Below, in pieces: positions 18,232-26,789 of a stretch of 50,476 nt of DNA (positions are counted from its first letter, which is position 1; each line of letters begins with the position of its first letter). The DNA comes from Planctomycetaceae bacterium. GTDB taxonomy: Bacteria; Planctomycetota; Phycisphaerae; Phycisphaerales; Zrk34. The notes below the pieces were generated by a model that ran no database searches, was not told the DNA's origin, and saw only the letters and a program-made list of their open reading frames with translations. Location: positions 1-50,476 of the forward strand of contig NYZD01000075.1 in NCBI GenBank assembly GCA_002685935.1, read 5' to 3'. Position numbers and translations under genes: made by a program.

Positions 18232-19281
18232 TCAATCCAATCCGAGGATCCGTCGATTGTCCTGCACGTCAGCATCGCCGCCGGCGAAATCGTCGAACGC
18301 GACGTCCGAGGTCTCAATGATATGTTCCACGATGAACGGCGCACCCTCAGCGGCGCCCTGCTCGGGGCTCTTGACGCAGCATTCCCATTCGAGCACGGCC
18401 CAGTCGTCGTATCCGGCCTCGGTGAGCAGCGTGAACACGCGCTTGAAATCAACCTGACCGTCGCCCAGCGACCGGAACCGGCCAGCGCGGGTGGACCACG
18501 GCTGGTATCCGCCGTAGACGCCGACGCGGCCGCTGGGTCGGAACTCGGCGTCCTTGACGTGAAAGCCTGAGATGCGGCTGCCGTACAGCTCGATGAATTG
18601 GAGGTAGTCGAGTTGCTGCAGCAAGAAATGGCTGGGATCGTAATTGATGCACGCCGCGGGATGGTCGTTGGTGTGTTGCAGGAACATTTCAAACGTCGCG
18701 CCGTCGTAGATATCGGATCCGGGGTGCAACTCAAAGCCAAACACACGGCCCCGATCGTGGGCCATGTCGAGCAACGGACGCCAACGCCGCGCCAATTCCT
18801 CGAACGCCTGCGCGATAATGCCCGCGGGGCGTTGCGGCCAGGGGTAGATCATGTGCCAGACGAACGCGCCCGAGAGCACGGGGATGTTCCGCAGGCCAAG
18901 GTTCTGGGATGCGAGGATGCACTTCTCCAATTCCCCGGCGGCCCATTTCGTGCGTTCGTCGCCCCTGAGGCCGGGCGGATGGAACGCCTCGAACCCCACC
19001 TCGTAGGCAGGATGCATCGCGAGGACCTGTCCCTGGAGGTAGCCGGCGACATCTGTCATGGCCAGACCCATGGCCTGCAGCTTGGCCTGATAGTCCTCGC
19101 AGTATGACTTTGATTCGGCGGCCTGAGTCAGGTCGATCGTGCGGGGATCCCAACCGGGGATCTGGACACCTTTGTATCCCAAGCCGGCCACCCACTTGCC
19201 GATGTTCTCCAGGCAGTCGTAAGGAGGCTGATCGCGAAGAAACTGTGCCAGGAAGATCGCCGGCCCTTTTATGGTTGCCAT
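18232..19281 (-). CDS. Sugar-phosphate-isomerase/epimerase-like TIM barrel
   Basis: A 349-aa xylose-isomerase-like TIM barrel. Putative metal ligands are E184 (FGFELHPGS), D215 (NYDPSHF), H241 (GFHVKDAEF) and E298 or E300 (VLEWECC), in the order expected for the AP-endonuclease-2/IolE-IolI family. Cytoplasmic, no signal peptide. First gene of the eight-gene minus-strand run. The pairing with the Gfo/Idh/MocA dehydrogenase recalls bacterial 3-keto-glycoside handling, where a dehydrogenase makes a 3-keto sugar and a metal-dependent TIM barrel eliminates the aglycone; this is known for some families and is inference here. Confidence 0.9.
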   Translation of the reverse strand: MATIKGPAIFLAQFLRDQPPYDCLENIGKWVAGLGYKGVQIPGWDPRTIDLTQAAESKSYCEDYQAKLQAMGLAMTDVAGYLQGQVLAMHPAYEVGFEAFHPPGLRGDERTKWAAGELEKCILASQNLGLRNIPVLSGAFVWHMIYPWPQRPAGIIAQAFEELARRWRPLLDMAHDRGRVFGFELHPGSDIYDGATFEMFLQHTNDHPAACINYDPSHFLLQQLDYLQFIELYGSRISGFHVKDAEFRPSGRVGVYGGYQPWSTRAGRFRSLGDGQVDFKRVFTLLTEAGYDDWAVLEWECCVKSPEQGAAEGAPFIVEHIIETSDVAFDDFAGGDADVQDNRRILGLD

Positions 19282-19802
19282 GGTTCACGCCCTTTCGCGC
19301 CAATGATCGAGACGGTCGGTTGCCTGATTCTCTGCCGACACCGGTCTTCGCAATTACGTGGCCATATGCCATCGCGGTCGAGCGAGAACATGATAGCTGT
19401 TGCCTGCCCATCGTACAGTGGCTTGGCGGCTTGGCCCGCATGTATGCCTGGAGGTCCGATCGGCACAGCGCGATCTGTGCCTGTGCGTGGCCTCGGACGG
19501 TGAATCACTGCGACGAGGAGTTCATGTTCGGCGCATGGGGCTGAACACCATCGGGCATGGCGGGCACTCGATCCGGCAGTGCGCTACGCATGTATTGCGG
19601 ATGTACAGTACCGTCTTTCGATCTCACGTCAGTCCAATCTGATCGGCTGGACCAATGTCTCCTGGTTGACCCAAATGACATATGCTAGGAACGGCGGCCC
19701 ACGGCGCAGGATTCAATCCGGCTAAACTCGGGCTCCTGCTGAGATTCGTCAAAGGACCGTAATCGATCGAGAGCGATGCCGCCAAGGTGGCTCGATAATT
19801 GA
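19282..19802. other. Gene-free stretch between two minus-strand genes
   Basis: 521 nt upstream of the TIM-barrel gene and downstream of the enolase gene. It should hold the promoter of the eight-gene run. Only a weak inverted repeat GTCCA/TGGAC (19632-19652) was seen. Short open frames on the plus strand up to 147 codons show no recognisable protein. No clear terminator. Confidence 0.5.
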
Positions 19803-20960
19803 CTAGCCGGCAAATGGTGAGAGGGTCGACGGATCGATCTCCACGCCAAAGCCAGGGGCGTCGGATGGCTTGAGGCGGCCGTTGCTCGCCACGGGCACAC
19901 CGGGTGTGGCGAGCTCCTCCAACGGGATGCCGGGCGCGGCGAACACGACGGTTTCTGCCCAGGGAATCGCGGGCAGGGCCATGCAGGCGTGCTGGCCGTA
20001 GGCCGTGTTGCCGCCGGCGTGGGGGATCAATGACAGGCCGGCCGCCTCGGCGATGGCCGCGATCTTAATCATCGGCGTCAGGCCGCCCACCCAATCGATA
20101 TCCGGCTGGAGAATGTCCACCAGCCGGTGTTGGGCGGCGTATTGGAATGTCGTCGTGGTGTACCAGTGCTCGCCGGTGGCCAGCGTCAACCATGGTAGGC
20201 GCCGGCGCGCCGCGGCGTGGGCTTCAAGGTCCTCTGCCGGGAGGAACTCCTCCATCCACTTCAGCCGGCAGGGACGCAGCGCCTCGGCGAGGCGCACCAT
20301 GTATTCAACGTCGAACGCCATCCAGCAGTCCAACATCAGGTCGACGTCATCGCCAATTAGCTCGCGCCGGCTCTGCACGAACTCGACGTTCTTGTTCAGG
20401 CCATCGATGCCGTCGGCGGGGCCGTAGGGGCACGCCAACTTGGTCGCCTTGTATCCGAGCTCGAGGTACCAATCGGTGTCGTTGCCGGTGACGTAGCAGA
20501 ACAGGTCGTCGCGGACCGGCCCGCCGATCAGTTCATAGACGGGCTTGTCGAGCAGCTTCCCTTTGAGGTCCCACAGGGCCAGATCGATGGCGCTGATCGC
20601 GAAGGAGGCCAGCCCCTGAGCGCCGAACGGTGCACTGAGCCGAACGGCCATGTCATAGATCTTCTCGTGCGCCATGACCGGTTCGCCGACGAGGCGCGGC
20701 GCGAAATATTGATCGATCAAGGCGGCCACGGGCAGGCCGTGCGCGCCCGTAGCGAAACCCAGCGTGCCGTCGGCGGCCTCGATAACGCAGCCGAAGTCCG
20801 GCATCGTCGGCAACCAGCCCGGGCGGAACGCAGCGTAGCGCGGATATCGCGTCATCGGATTGGCAACCGGTCCGTGCGACCACCAGGATTGGCGACGCGG
20901 CTCGGTCGTCGGATCCGGGCGTGGCGGGATCGCAACGGTGCGAATTGACTTGATCTTCAT
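19803..20960 (-). CDS. Enolase-superfamily sugar-acid dehydratase, L-rhamnonate-dehydratase-like
   Basis: A 385-aa member of the mandelate-racemase/enolase superfamily. NPMTRYPRYAAFRPGWLP (34-51) and SAIDLALWDLKGK with KPVYELIGGPVRDDL (123-153) closely resemble L-rhamnonate dehydratase (RhmD). The Mg ligands appear to be D211 (LMLDCW), E237 (WMEEF) and E264 (ATGEH), with H314 (LIPHAGG) and D287 as the general-base pair. RhmD removes water from L-rhamnonate or related acids to give a 2-keto-3-deoxy acid. GGAG 8 nt before the ATG. Transcribed away from the RidA-like and RraA-like genes, which could handle the products. Close relatives act on mannonate or lyxonate, so the substrate is not certain. 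Confidence 0.88.
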   Translation of the reverse strand: MKIKSIRTVAIPPRPDPTTEPRRQSWWSHGPVANPMTRYPRYAAFRPGWLPTMPDFGCVIEAADGTLGFATGAHGLPVAALIDQYFAPRLVGEPVMAHEKIYDMAVRLSAPFGAQGLASFAISAIDLALWDLKGKLLDKPVYELIGGPVRDDLFCYVTGNDTDWYLELGYKATKLACPYGPADGIDGLNKNVEFVQSRRELIGDDVDLMLDCWMAFDVEYMVRLAEALRPCRLKWMEEFLPAEDLEAHAAARRRLPWLTLATGEHWYTTTTFQYAAQHRLVDILQPDIDWVGGLTPMIKIAAIAEAAGLSLIPHAGGNTAYGQHACMALPAIPWAETVVFAAPGIPLEELATPGVPVASNGRLKPSDAPGFGVEIDPSTLSPFAG

Positions 20961-21142
20961 CAGGTATTCTCCGATCGGGACGGCGCCTCAAAACGATAAT
21001 TCCTGGCCCAATGATATGCGATGGCAGGCACGCGATGGAGTCGGCGTGCGATCTATTGAATCCGCCGCTGGGGTGCAGGCCATGAAGCGGTCAGCGGCGA
21101 GCGAGGCAGCGGGTATAATCCGAGACCCACGAGGGATCACCA
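20961..21142 (+). promoter_or_regulatory. Divergent regulatory region with TATAAT box
   Basis: This 182-nt gap is where the gene direction switches. For the plus strand a perfect TATAAT lies at 21114-21119, with no good -35, about 24 nt before the GTG at 21143; GAGGG precedes that start codon. For the minus strand only a weak AT-rich patch near 20993 is visible. Confidence 0.45.
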
Positions 21143-21664
21143 GTGTCGTTTAGCGTCAAGAAGCGCGGCAAGCTGACCTACTACTACCACGGCGATGCGC
21201 CGCTTCTGTCGTGTCTGGTCACTGAGGATCTGCCGGATGGCGATCTGAGGATATCCTTCGCGGGGTTAACGGGCGGGCACTCGGCAATGAACGTTCTCGG
21301 CCTCGACGACCTGGTGACGATGGATCCCGAACAGGAGATCCCACTCGTCTTTCGCAGTTGGGAGTTTTGGCTTCGGGAGGCGGGCATCTGTGATTCGCTG
21401 AAGGACGTCGACTTCATCGAGATTCATGCCTTTGGCTGTCAGCCCAAGTCCCCAGGCCCGCTGGTGGACCCGGTCGGATATGCCGCCGAGCATCAGCGTT
21501 TGCGCGATGCATATGCCAAAGCCTATAGCGCATTCTTTCGGGATCACTTGCCAGACAACGGCGTGCCGGCGCGGTTTACCGTGCACGTGGTCAACGTGCC
21601 TGACGAGGCAGCATCTTATGAGTTCGCCGGTACAGCGCTCTATCAGCGATCATTGCAGCCCTGA
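21143..21664 (+). CDS. RidA-superfamily-like protein (tentative)
   Basis: A 173-aa protein starting GTG, with GAGGG upstream and a TATAAT box ahead. The pattern resembles the RidA/YjgF fold: a beta segment LRISFAGLTG, a helix WEFWLREAGICDSLKDVDFIEIH, then AYAKAYSAFFRDHLPD and a final strand PARFTVHVVNVPDEAASYEF, which recalls the RidA ending (FF..H..PARSTVEV..LP). It is longer than usual RidA (about 130 aa) because of an insertion near residues 45-75. RidA proteins deaminate reactive enamines or imines, or act on related intermediates. Here it sits next to a dehydratase and an aldolase. The family call comes from pattern only. Confidence 0.5.
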   Translation: MSFSVKKRGKLTYYYHGDAPLLSCLVTEDLPDGDLRISFAGLTGGHSAMNVLGLDDLVTMDPEQEIPLVFRSWEFWLREAGICDSLKDVDFIEIHAFGCQPKSPGPLVDPVGYAAEHQRLRDAYAKAYSAFFRDHLPDNGVPARFTVHVVNVPDEAASYEFAGTALYQRSLQP

Positions 21665-21748
21665 CGATGGAGATATGCACGGGCGCCCTGTCGCGCTGTT
21701 TGGTACGACGCATTGATACAACGTATTCAGTCGGTTAAGGAGCAACTC

Positions 21749-22501
21749 ATGGCCGATGATTCCATTCGGGACCTGAACATCACCGATCTCGAGCGGATCG
21801 AGCGATTCCGCACTGCCGGTTACGGCGGCTGCGTCTCCGACGCGCTGCTCGGCGTCGGCGTCAGGGACACGGTCCTATCCGATCGATTCAAACCGCTTCG
21901 TCAAGGCATGGTCCTTGTCGGCCGCGCTCTGCCAATCAAGTTGCACTCCCTGGTCCAGGAGGATCTGACGCCGGAGCAGCAGAAGGCTGAGGAGACGGAA
22001 TGGGAAGCCCAAGGCGGGCACCCGCAGAAACGCATGATGCGCACGATCGAATCGCTCGAAGATGGCACGGTGCTCTGCTTCGACTGTGGCGGCGACATGC
22101 AGCCGGCGCAATTCGGCGAAATGTCCTGCCAACTCGCTTACGCTCACGGCTGCCGCGGCATGCTTTTGGCCGGGAACTGCCGTGATACGCAATACGTGCT
22201 GAAGATGCAGGACTTTCCGATGTACACCTTCGGCACGCGGCCCAACGCGTTCGGTGGTTGGATCATCACCGAGGTCAACCAGCCGATCCACCTGCCCGGC
22301 CATATCACTCACTATGTCAATGTCATGCCCGGCGACTTCATTTTCGCAGACAATGACGGCGCCCAAGTGATCCCCAAGAAATTCGTCGACGAAGTCCTCC
22401 TTCGCGTCGAGGATACCTATGCCAAAGAAAACAAGCAGCGGGACCAGATTGCCGCCGGCATGTCGATCGACGAAGTCTACCGTGAGTTCGGTGTGCTGTA
22501 G
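21749..22501 (+). CDS. RraA-family protein, probable 4-hydroxy-2-oxoacid aldolase/decarboxylase-like
   Basis: A 250-aa protein starting at the ATG at 21749 with AAGGAG 6 nt upstream; the 12 codons before it in frame are discarded. The conserved RraA/HMG-aldolase core is present: FGEMSCQLAYAHGCRGMLL followed by GNCRDTQY (the G-x-x-RD metal/substrate site) and VMPGDFIFADNDGAQVIP. Members split 4-hydroxy-4-methyl-2-oxoglutarate and related acids or decarboxylate oxaloacetate with Mg or Mn. It is longer than E. coli RraA (161 aa), with an insertion around residues 65-100 (EDLTPEQQKAEETEWEAQG). Next to a rhamnonate-dehydratase-like gene it could cleave a 2-keto-3-deoxy sugar acid; this is inference. 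Confidence 0.88.
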   Translation: MADDSIRDLNITDLERIERFRTAGYGGCVSDALLGVGVRDTVLSDRFKPLRQGMVLVGRALPIKLHSLVQEDLTPEQQKAEETEWEAQGGHPQKRMMRTIESLEDGTVLCFDCGGDMQPAQFGEMSCQLAYAHGCRGMLLAGNCRDTQYVLKMQDFPMYTFGTRPNAFGGWIITEVNQPIHLPGHITHYVNVMPGDFIFADNDGAQVIPKKFVDEVLLRVEDTYAKENKQRDQIAAGMSIDEVYREFGVL

Positions 22502-22677
22502 TCGATCGACGAATCGCTTGTGAGGTGTGGCGGAACCGGTCATGACCCGTCGCAACGTCGCGATCACCACATGCAACGCCCGGTGACGTGACATCGTTGG
22601 CGCGGCGGCAAGTTCTGGTTACATGTATCGACGATTAGCCGCGCTGCGCCGCGAACCTAAATTGAAAGCCTCGGTCG

Positions 22678-24696
22678 ATGGATACTAATCACTCGGATTC
22701 CGCCACAACACCCGCGGACATGGAACAGAGCCGAGCATGGTTTGCGCCGATGTTCGCTGACCCGGGCGCGCTGCCGATCTCGTTCGTCCTGGACGGTGTG
22801 CCCGTTCGCGGCATCCCCGCATCATGGCATCCAACATCCCGCCGGCGCACGATCGACGCGAACATCGTCGAAACCCTCTTTGAAGGCACGCATGCCGAAT
22901 CGAATCTGCAGGTGCGCGTGGAGTATTCGGTCTATCGCGACTATCCGGTCGTCGAGTGGGTGGCGTGGCTCACCAACGTCGGAACGCAACCGACGCCGAT
23001 GATCAGTGACATCCAAGCCATGGATGCTATGTTTTCCGGCGCCGCGCCTGTTCTGCACCACGGTACCGGCGATCCCTGTACCGAAGCGAGCTTCACCACG
23101 CACCACACGGTGTTGGGGCCGGACGACACACTCGAGTTCGCTCCCATCGGCGGTCGCCCGTGCGACGGCGCCTCGCCGTATTACCGGGTCGTGTTCGATG
23201 GTTGCGGGTTCAGTCTGGCGGTCGGCTGGCCGGGCCAATGGGCTTCGGCGTTCAGCGGTCGTGCCGACGGTGTCGAGATTCGCGCCGGTCAGGAAAAGAC
23301 GAACCTGCGCCTGTTGCCGGGTGAATCCATCCGCACGCCGCGCATGACCGCCCTGTCCTGGAACGGCGACGCCTCACGGGCCGTCAATCTATGGCGGCGA
23401 TGGTATCGCGCACATGTTCTGCCTCGACCGAGAGGTCGGCCGTTGCGGCCGCTGCTCGCGTGCCTTGGCACTGATGAGGGCGTGGAATTCATCGGGGCCA
23501 CCGAGCAGAATCAACTAAGCTTCATCGAGAAGGCCAAGCGCCACGGCCTCGACTTCGATGTCTGGTGGATCGATGCGGGCTGGTATCCGTGTTACAACGC
23601 CGAACTTGAGCGACGCGACTGGCATGTGACGGGTACCTGGGGCCCGGACCCCGATAGGTTCCCTAACGGGATGAAGTCGATCTCGGACGCGGCCGCGAAG
23701 CACGGTGGTGAGTTGTTGCTCTGGTTCGAGCCGGAGCGCGTGCGCGCCGGGACGTGGATCGAAACCGAGCATCCTGAGTGGCTCCTATCCATACCCGACA
23801 GCGACGGCCTATTGAATCTTGGCGATCCCGAGTGCCGACAGTGGCTGACCGACCACGTATGCCAACTCATTGAGGAACATGGTTTCACCATCTACCGGCA
23901 GGACTTCAATTTCATCGTGGCGCTGGACGCATGGCGCGGGAACGATGCCGACGATCGTCAGGGCATCACCGAGAATCTGCACGTCCAGGGGTATCTGCAG
24001 TTCTGGGATGACCTGTTGGCCCGCAACCCGGGGCTTTGGCTTGACTCATGCGCCAGCGGTGGGCGCCGCAACGATCTGGAGACCATGCGCCGATCCGTGC
24101 CGCTGCATTACACCGACTTCGGCTACGGTGACCTCCCGATCAAGCTCGCGTTTCACCGGACGATGTTCGAATGGATCCCCTATTTCAAGGACTGCACGGT
24201 CGCATGGGATATCGGCGGTCGCACCCGATTCGACCACGACGTTGACCGCTTCGCATATCACTGCGGCATGGCGGCGATGCTGATGCTCACAATGGATCTT
24301 CGTCGGGATGATTACGATTTCGCATTGGCGGCAGAGCTGGTGGCAATATGGCGCAAGGCTGCCCCATTCATGCTGAACGGTGACTTCTACGCCCACACAC
24401 CGGACCATCGCGATCCGGCGCAATGGGCGGCGTGGCAATTCGATTGTCCCGATACGGGATGCGGATTCCTTCAGGCGTTCCGCCTGCCGCAGGCGCCGCA
24501 GGAGTCGATCAAGGTGCGCCCGTTCGCGATCGATCCGGTCGCGACGTACATTCTGACCGATCCTGAGGCCAGCCGGACCATGCATGTCGCCGGAGCTGCC
24601 TTGATCGACGATGGCTTCTGCTTCGACCTGCCCGAACGCAGTGCAGCGATTTGGTTCTACGCGAAACAAATTGGTGAACACGTCAACGGAGTATGA
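22678..24696 (+). CDS. Alpha-galactosidase, GH36 family (paralog 1)
   Basis: A 672-aa protein with the GH36 layout: N-terminal beta-supersandwich (about 20-260), catalytic TIM barrel (about 260-580) and C-terminal beta domain. Signatures are WWIDAGW (296-302), LLWFEPERV (347-355), YRQDFN (406-411) with D409 as predicted nucleophile, SCASGGRRND (457-466) and YTDFG with D480 as predicted acid/base. It would release alpha-linked galactose or related sugars, retaining anomeric form. No signal peptide, so it would act on imported oligosaccharides. The Shine-Dalgarno site is weak (GAAAG). It is 18 nt before the second GH36 gene. Confidence 0.92.
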   Translation: MDTNHSDSATTPADMEQSRAWFAPMFADPGALPISFVLDGVPVRGIPASWHPTSRRRTIDANIVETLFEGTHAESNLQVRVEYSVYRDYPVVEWVAWLTNVGTQPTPMISDIQAMDAMFSGAAPVLHHGTGDPCTEASFTTHHTVLGPDDTLEFAPIGGRPCDGASPYYRVVFDGCGFSLAVGWPGQWASAFSGRADGVEIRAGQEKTNLRLLPGESIRTPRMTALSWNGDASRAVNLWRRWYRAHVLPRPRGRPLRPLLACLGTDEGVEFIGATEQNQLSFIEKAKRHGLDFDVWWIDAGWYPCYNAELERRDWHVTGTWGPDPDRFPNGMKSISDAAAKHGGELLLWFEPERVRAGTWIETEHPEWLLSIPDSDGLLNLGDPECRQWLTDHVCQLIEEHGFTIYRQDFNFIVALDAWRGNDADDRQGITENLHVQGYLQFWDDLLARNPGLWLDSCASGGRRNDLETMRRSVPLHYTDFGYGDLPIKLAFHRTMFEWIPYFKDCTVAWDIGGRTRFDHDVDRFAYHCGMAAMLMLTMDLRRDDYDFALAAELVAIWRKAAPFMLNGDFYAHTPDHRDPAQWAAWQFDCPDTGCGFLQAFRLPQAPQESIKVRPFAIDPVATYILTDPEASRTMHVAGAALIDDGFCFDLPERSAAIWFYAKQIGEHVNGV

Positions 24697-24714
24697 AGTG
24701 CCTGACGCTTCACC

Positions 24715-26619
24715 GTGGAGTCGCCCGTGCCCGCAGCCAATCTCAAGACACTATTACGTCGCTATGTAGATCACCCATGGCTTGTCGCGTTGCGAGCGAC
24801 CTGGCCTTGGGGATTGCACGGGAACCTGCCCCCCGGTGACGATCCGGACCGCCGCAGGTTGCGTTGCGTCGGGTCCCGCCAGGTACGGCGCGGCACTGAT
24901 CTGAAGCAATGGCGCCTTCAGTTGCGAGATGATGTAGCGAAGGTCGATGCGGACGTGACGCTCACGTTGCGCATCGGGTCGAGCCGCCGCGCCGCCAGCG
25001 TGATCGAATACGAAGGCACGCTTACGTATACCGGCAAGGGGAAGGGCGCACAGATTGAGGCGATCTCATCGCTGGACTGGGCGATCGATGCGCAGGAGTT
25101 CGGAGAGCCGTATGTCCGTACCGGTTGCGCCGGGCCATTCATCGATGTGGCCTATCCGCCGCACAGCTTCACGATTCACGACGCACAACTCCTGCGACAC
25201 CCGCAAGGATACGCGCCGCTGCGCTACGGCGCGGCCGAAGACGGAAGCTGCACCACGCAGCGTATGCCCATAATGGTGATGGGTGACGGTCGCGGGCGTC
25301 ATGGGATGTTTGTGATGCAGGATTGGGCGGGCCTTTGGTGGATGAACATCGGATGGCGCGACAATGTCGGGCAAATGCCGTCGATACTTGGCGCTGCGAT
25401 CGGGTACGGGCATTTGGATATTGTGCTTGAGCCGGGCGACACGCTGCCCTTGCCGCATATCACGGTCGGCCTGTTCCACGGCAATCTGGACGATGGGTCC
25501 AATGTGCTGCGCCGCCACATTCGGGACCACGTCACGCCGCCGCTCAACGGCGAGCCCGTGCTTCCGCCGTGCAGCTTCAATCACTGGTTTGGGTTCGGCA
25601 ACGATTTCACTGCCGCGTCGCTGAAGGGCGAAGTCGACGCCTGCGCCGATGCCGGATTGGATTACTTCGTCGTTGACGCCGGCTGGTTTGAAGGCGGCTT
25701 CCGCGAAGGCATCGGGAATTGGGAACTCGTCGATGCGACGAGATTTCCCGACGGTATCGCGCCGTTCGCGGACTACGTGACCGACAGAGGCATGAAATAC
25801 GGCACATGGTTCGAGGGTGAGTTCGCGATGGCCGACGCCAAGCTGGTGCGCGATCGCCCGGAATGGTTTCTCGTGCCACCCGATACGCTGCCCTATTTCT
25901 CCGATCACTTTCGCCCGCACAATCGTCTGATGAACTTCGGGCTGACCGATGTGCGGAAATGGTGGGTGGAGATGTTCAAGCGGGTCTACCGTGATTGGCA
26001 GCTGCGCTGGGTACGATGGGATTTCAATGCGCCGCCCCGGCCGCATTGGGAGGCCGACGAGCCAGCTGGGCGGCGGGGATGGAACCAAATCCGACACGTG
26101 CTGGGGCTCTACGATGTCTTTGATCAGGTGCTCACGGCCTGCCCGGACCTGCTGATCGAGCAGTGTGCCAGCGGCGGAATGCGGATGGAGCCGGGGTTGA
26201 TGCGGCGCGGGCACACATTCTGGATGAACGACCATACGACCCACAGCGATCTGGTCCGCTACTTCCAGGTCAACGGCAACACATTGCTGCCGGCGAACTA
26301 CCTCAATACGAACATGTGTCAGTCGCGCCACGACTACTCGGACCTGGACTATTTGTCGCACTCCATGGGGGGATTTGGTTTGAGCGGGCGGATCAGCGCG
26401 TGGCCGGCGTCCGCCAGACGGAAACTCGCTGACGCCGTCGCGCGATTCAAACGCATTCGTCCGCTGCTCCTGGAAGACTACGATCGCCCAACGGCCCATA
26501 TGCAGCATGCTCGGGATCCGGTCACGGTTGGCTTTGGGCACGGCCGGCGCAGCGTCGTGTTCGAGTTCGACCCGCCGCGGGCGAAGTGTGTGGAGCCGAT
26601 CGCGCGTAGGCGAAAGTGA
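24715..26619 (+). CDS. Alpha-galactosidase-like, GH36 family (paralog 2)
   Basis: A 634-aa protein starting GTG. It has YFVVDAGWF (317-325), GMKYGTWFEGEF (359-370), LRWVRWDFN (430-438) with predicted nucleophile D436, EQCASGGMRMEP (482-493) and FWMNDHT (502-508) with predicted acid/base D506. It shares the GH36 plan with the preceding gene but the sequences differ over nearly their whole length, so this is not a recent duplication. The N-terminal domain is compact and lacks a signal peptide. Close spacing (18 nt) indicates cotranscription and joint action on different linkages or substituents. Confidence 0.9.
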   Translation: MESPVPAANLKTLLRRYVDHPWLVALRATWPWGLHGNLPPGDDPDRRRLRCVGSRQVRRGTDLKQWRLQLRDDVAKVDADVTLTLRIGSSRRAASVIEYEGTLTYTGKGKGAQIEAISSLDWAIDAQEFGEPYVRTGCAGPFIDVAYPPHSFTIHDAQLLRHPQGYAPLRYGAAEDGSCTTQRMPIMVMGDGRGRHGMFVMQDWAGLWWMNIGWRDNVGQMPSILGAAIGYGHLDIVLEPGDTLPLPHITVGLFHGNLDDGSNVLRRHIRDHVTPPLNGEPVLPPCSFNHWFGFGNDFTAASLKGEVDACADAGLDYFVVDAGWFEGGFREGIGNWELVDATRFPDGIAPFADYVTDRGMKYGTWFEGEFAMADAKLVRDRPEWFLVPPDTLPYFSDHFRPHNRLMNFGLTDVRKWWVEMFKRVYRDWQLRWVRWDFNAPPRPHWEADEPAGRRGWNQIRHVLGLYDVFDQVLTACPDLLIEQCASGGMRMEPGLMRRGHTFWMNDHTTHSDLVRYFQVNGNTLLPANYLNTNMCQSRHDYSDLDYLSHSMGGFGLSGRISAWPASARRKLADAVARFKRIRPLLLEDYDRPTAHMQHARDPVTVGFGHGRRSVVFEFDPPRAKCVEPIARRRK

Positions 26620-26789
26620 TTCGAGGGGTGGCGTCCGAGTTGCCATGCGCGGCTCGGTGCGATCCAGTCGGACGACGCAGCAGGTGTGCGATCCGCATAT
26701 GCTGATGCCGTCCGAACATGGGAGCTTGTCAAAGCGGCGCGCATCGGATGTCGCGAGCGGCGCCGGGCCGACGTCCAGGAGGTACGATC

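Noticed and set aside
19400-19642. 80-codon open frame in the gap between genes
   Set aside because: No recognisable domain and no ribosome site; kept as noncoding.
25066-26646. 526-codon open frame on the minus strand
   Set aside because: It lies opposite a clear GH36 gene, and its sequence has no motif; GC-rich antisense frames are expected to be long.
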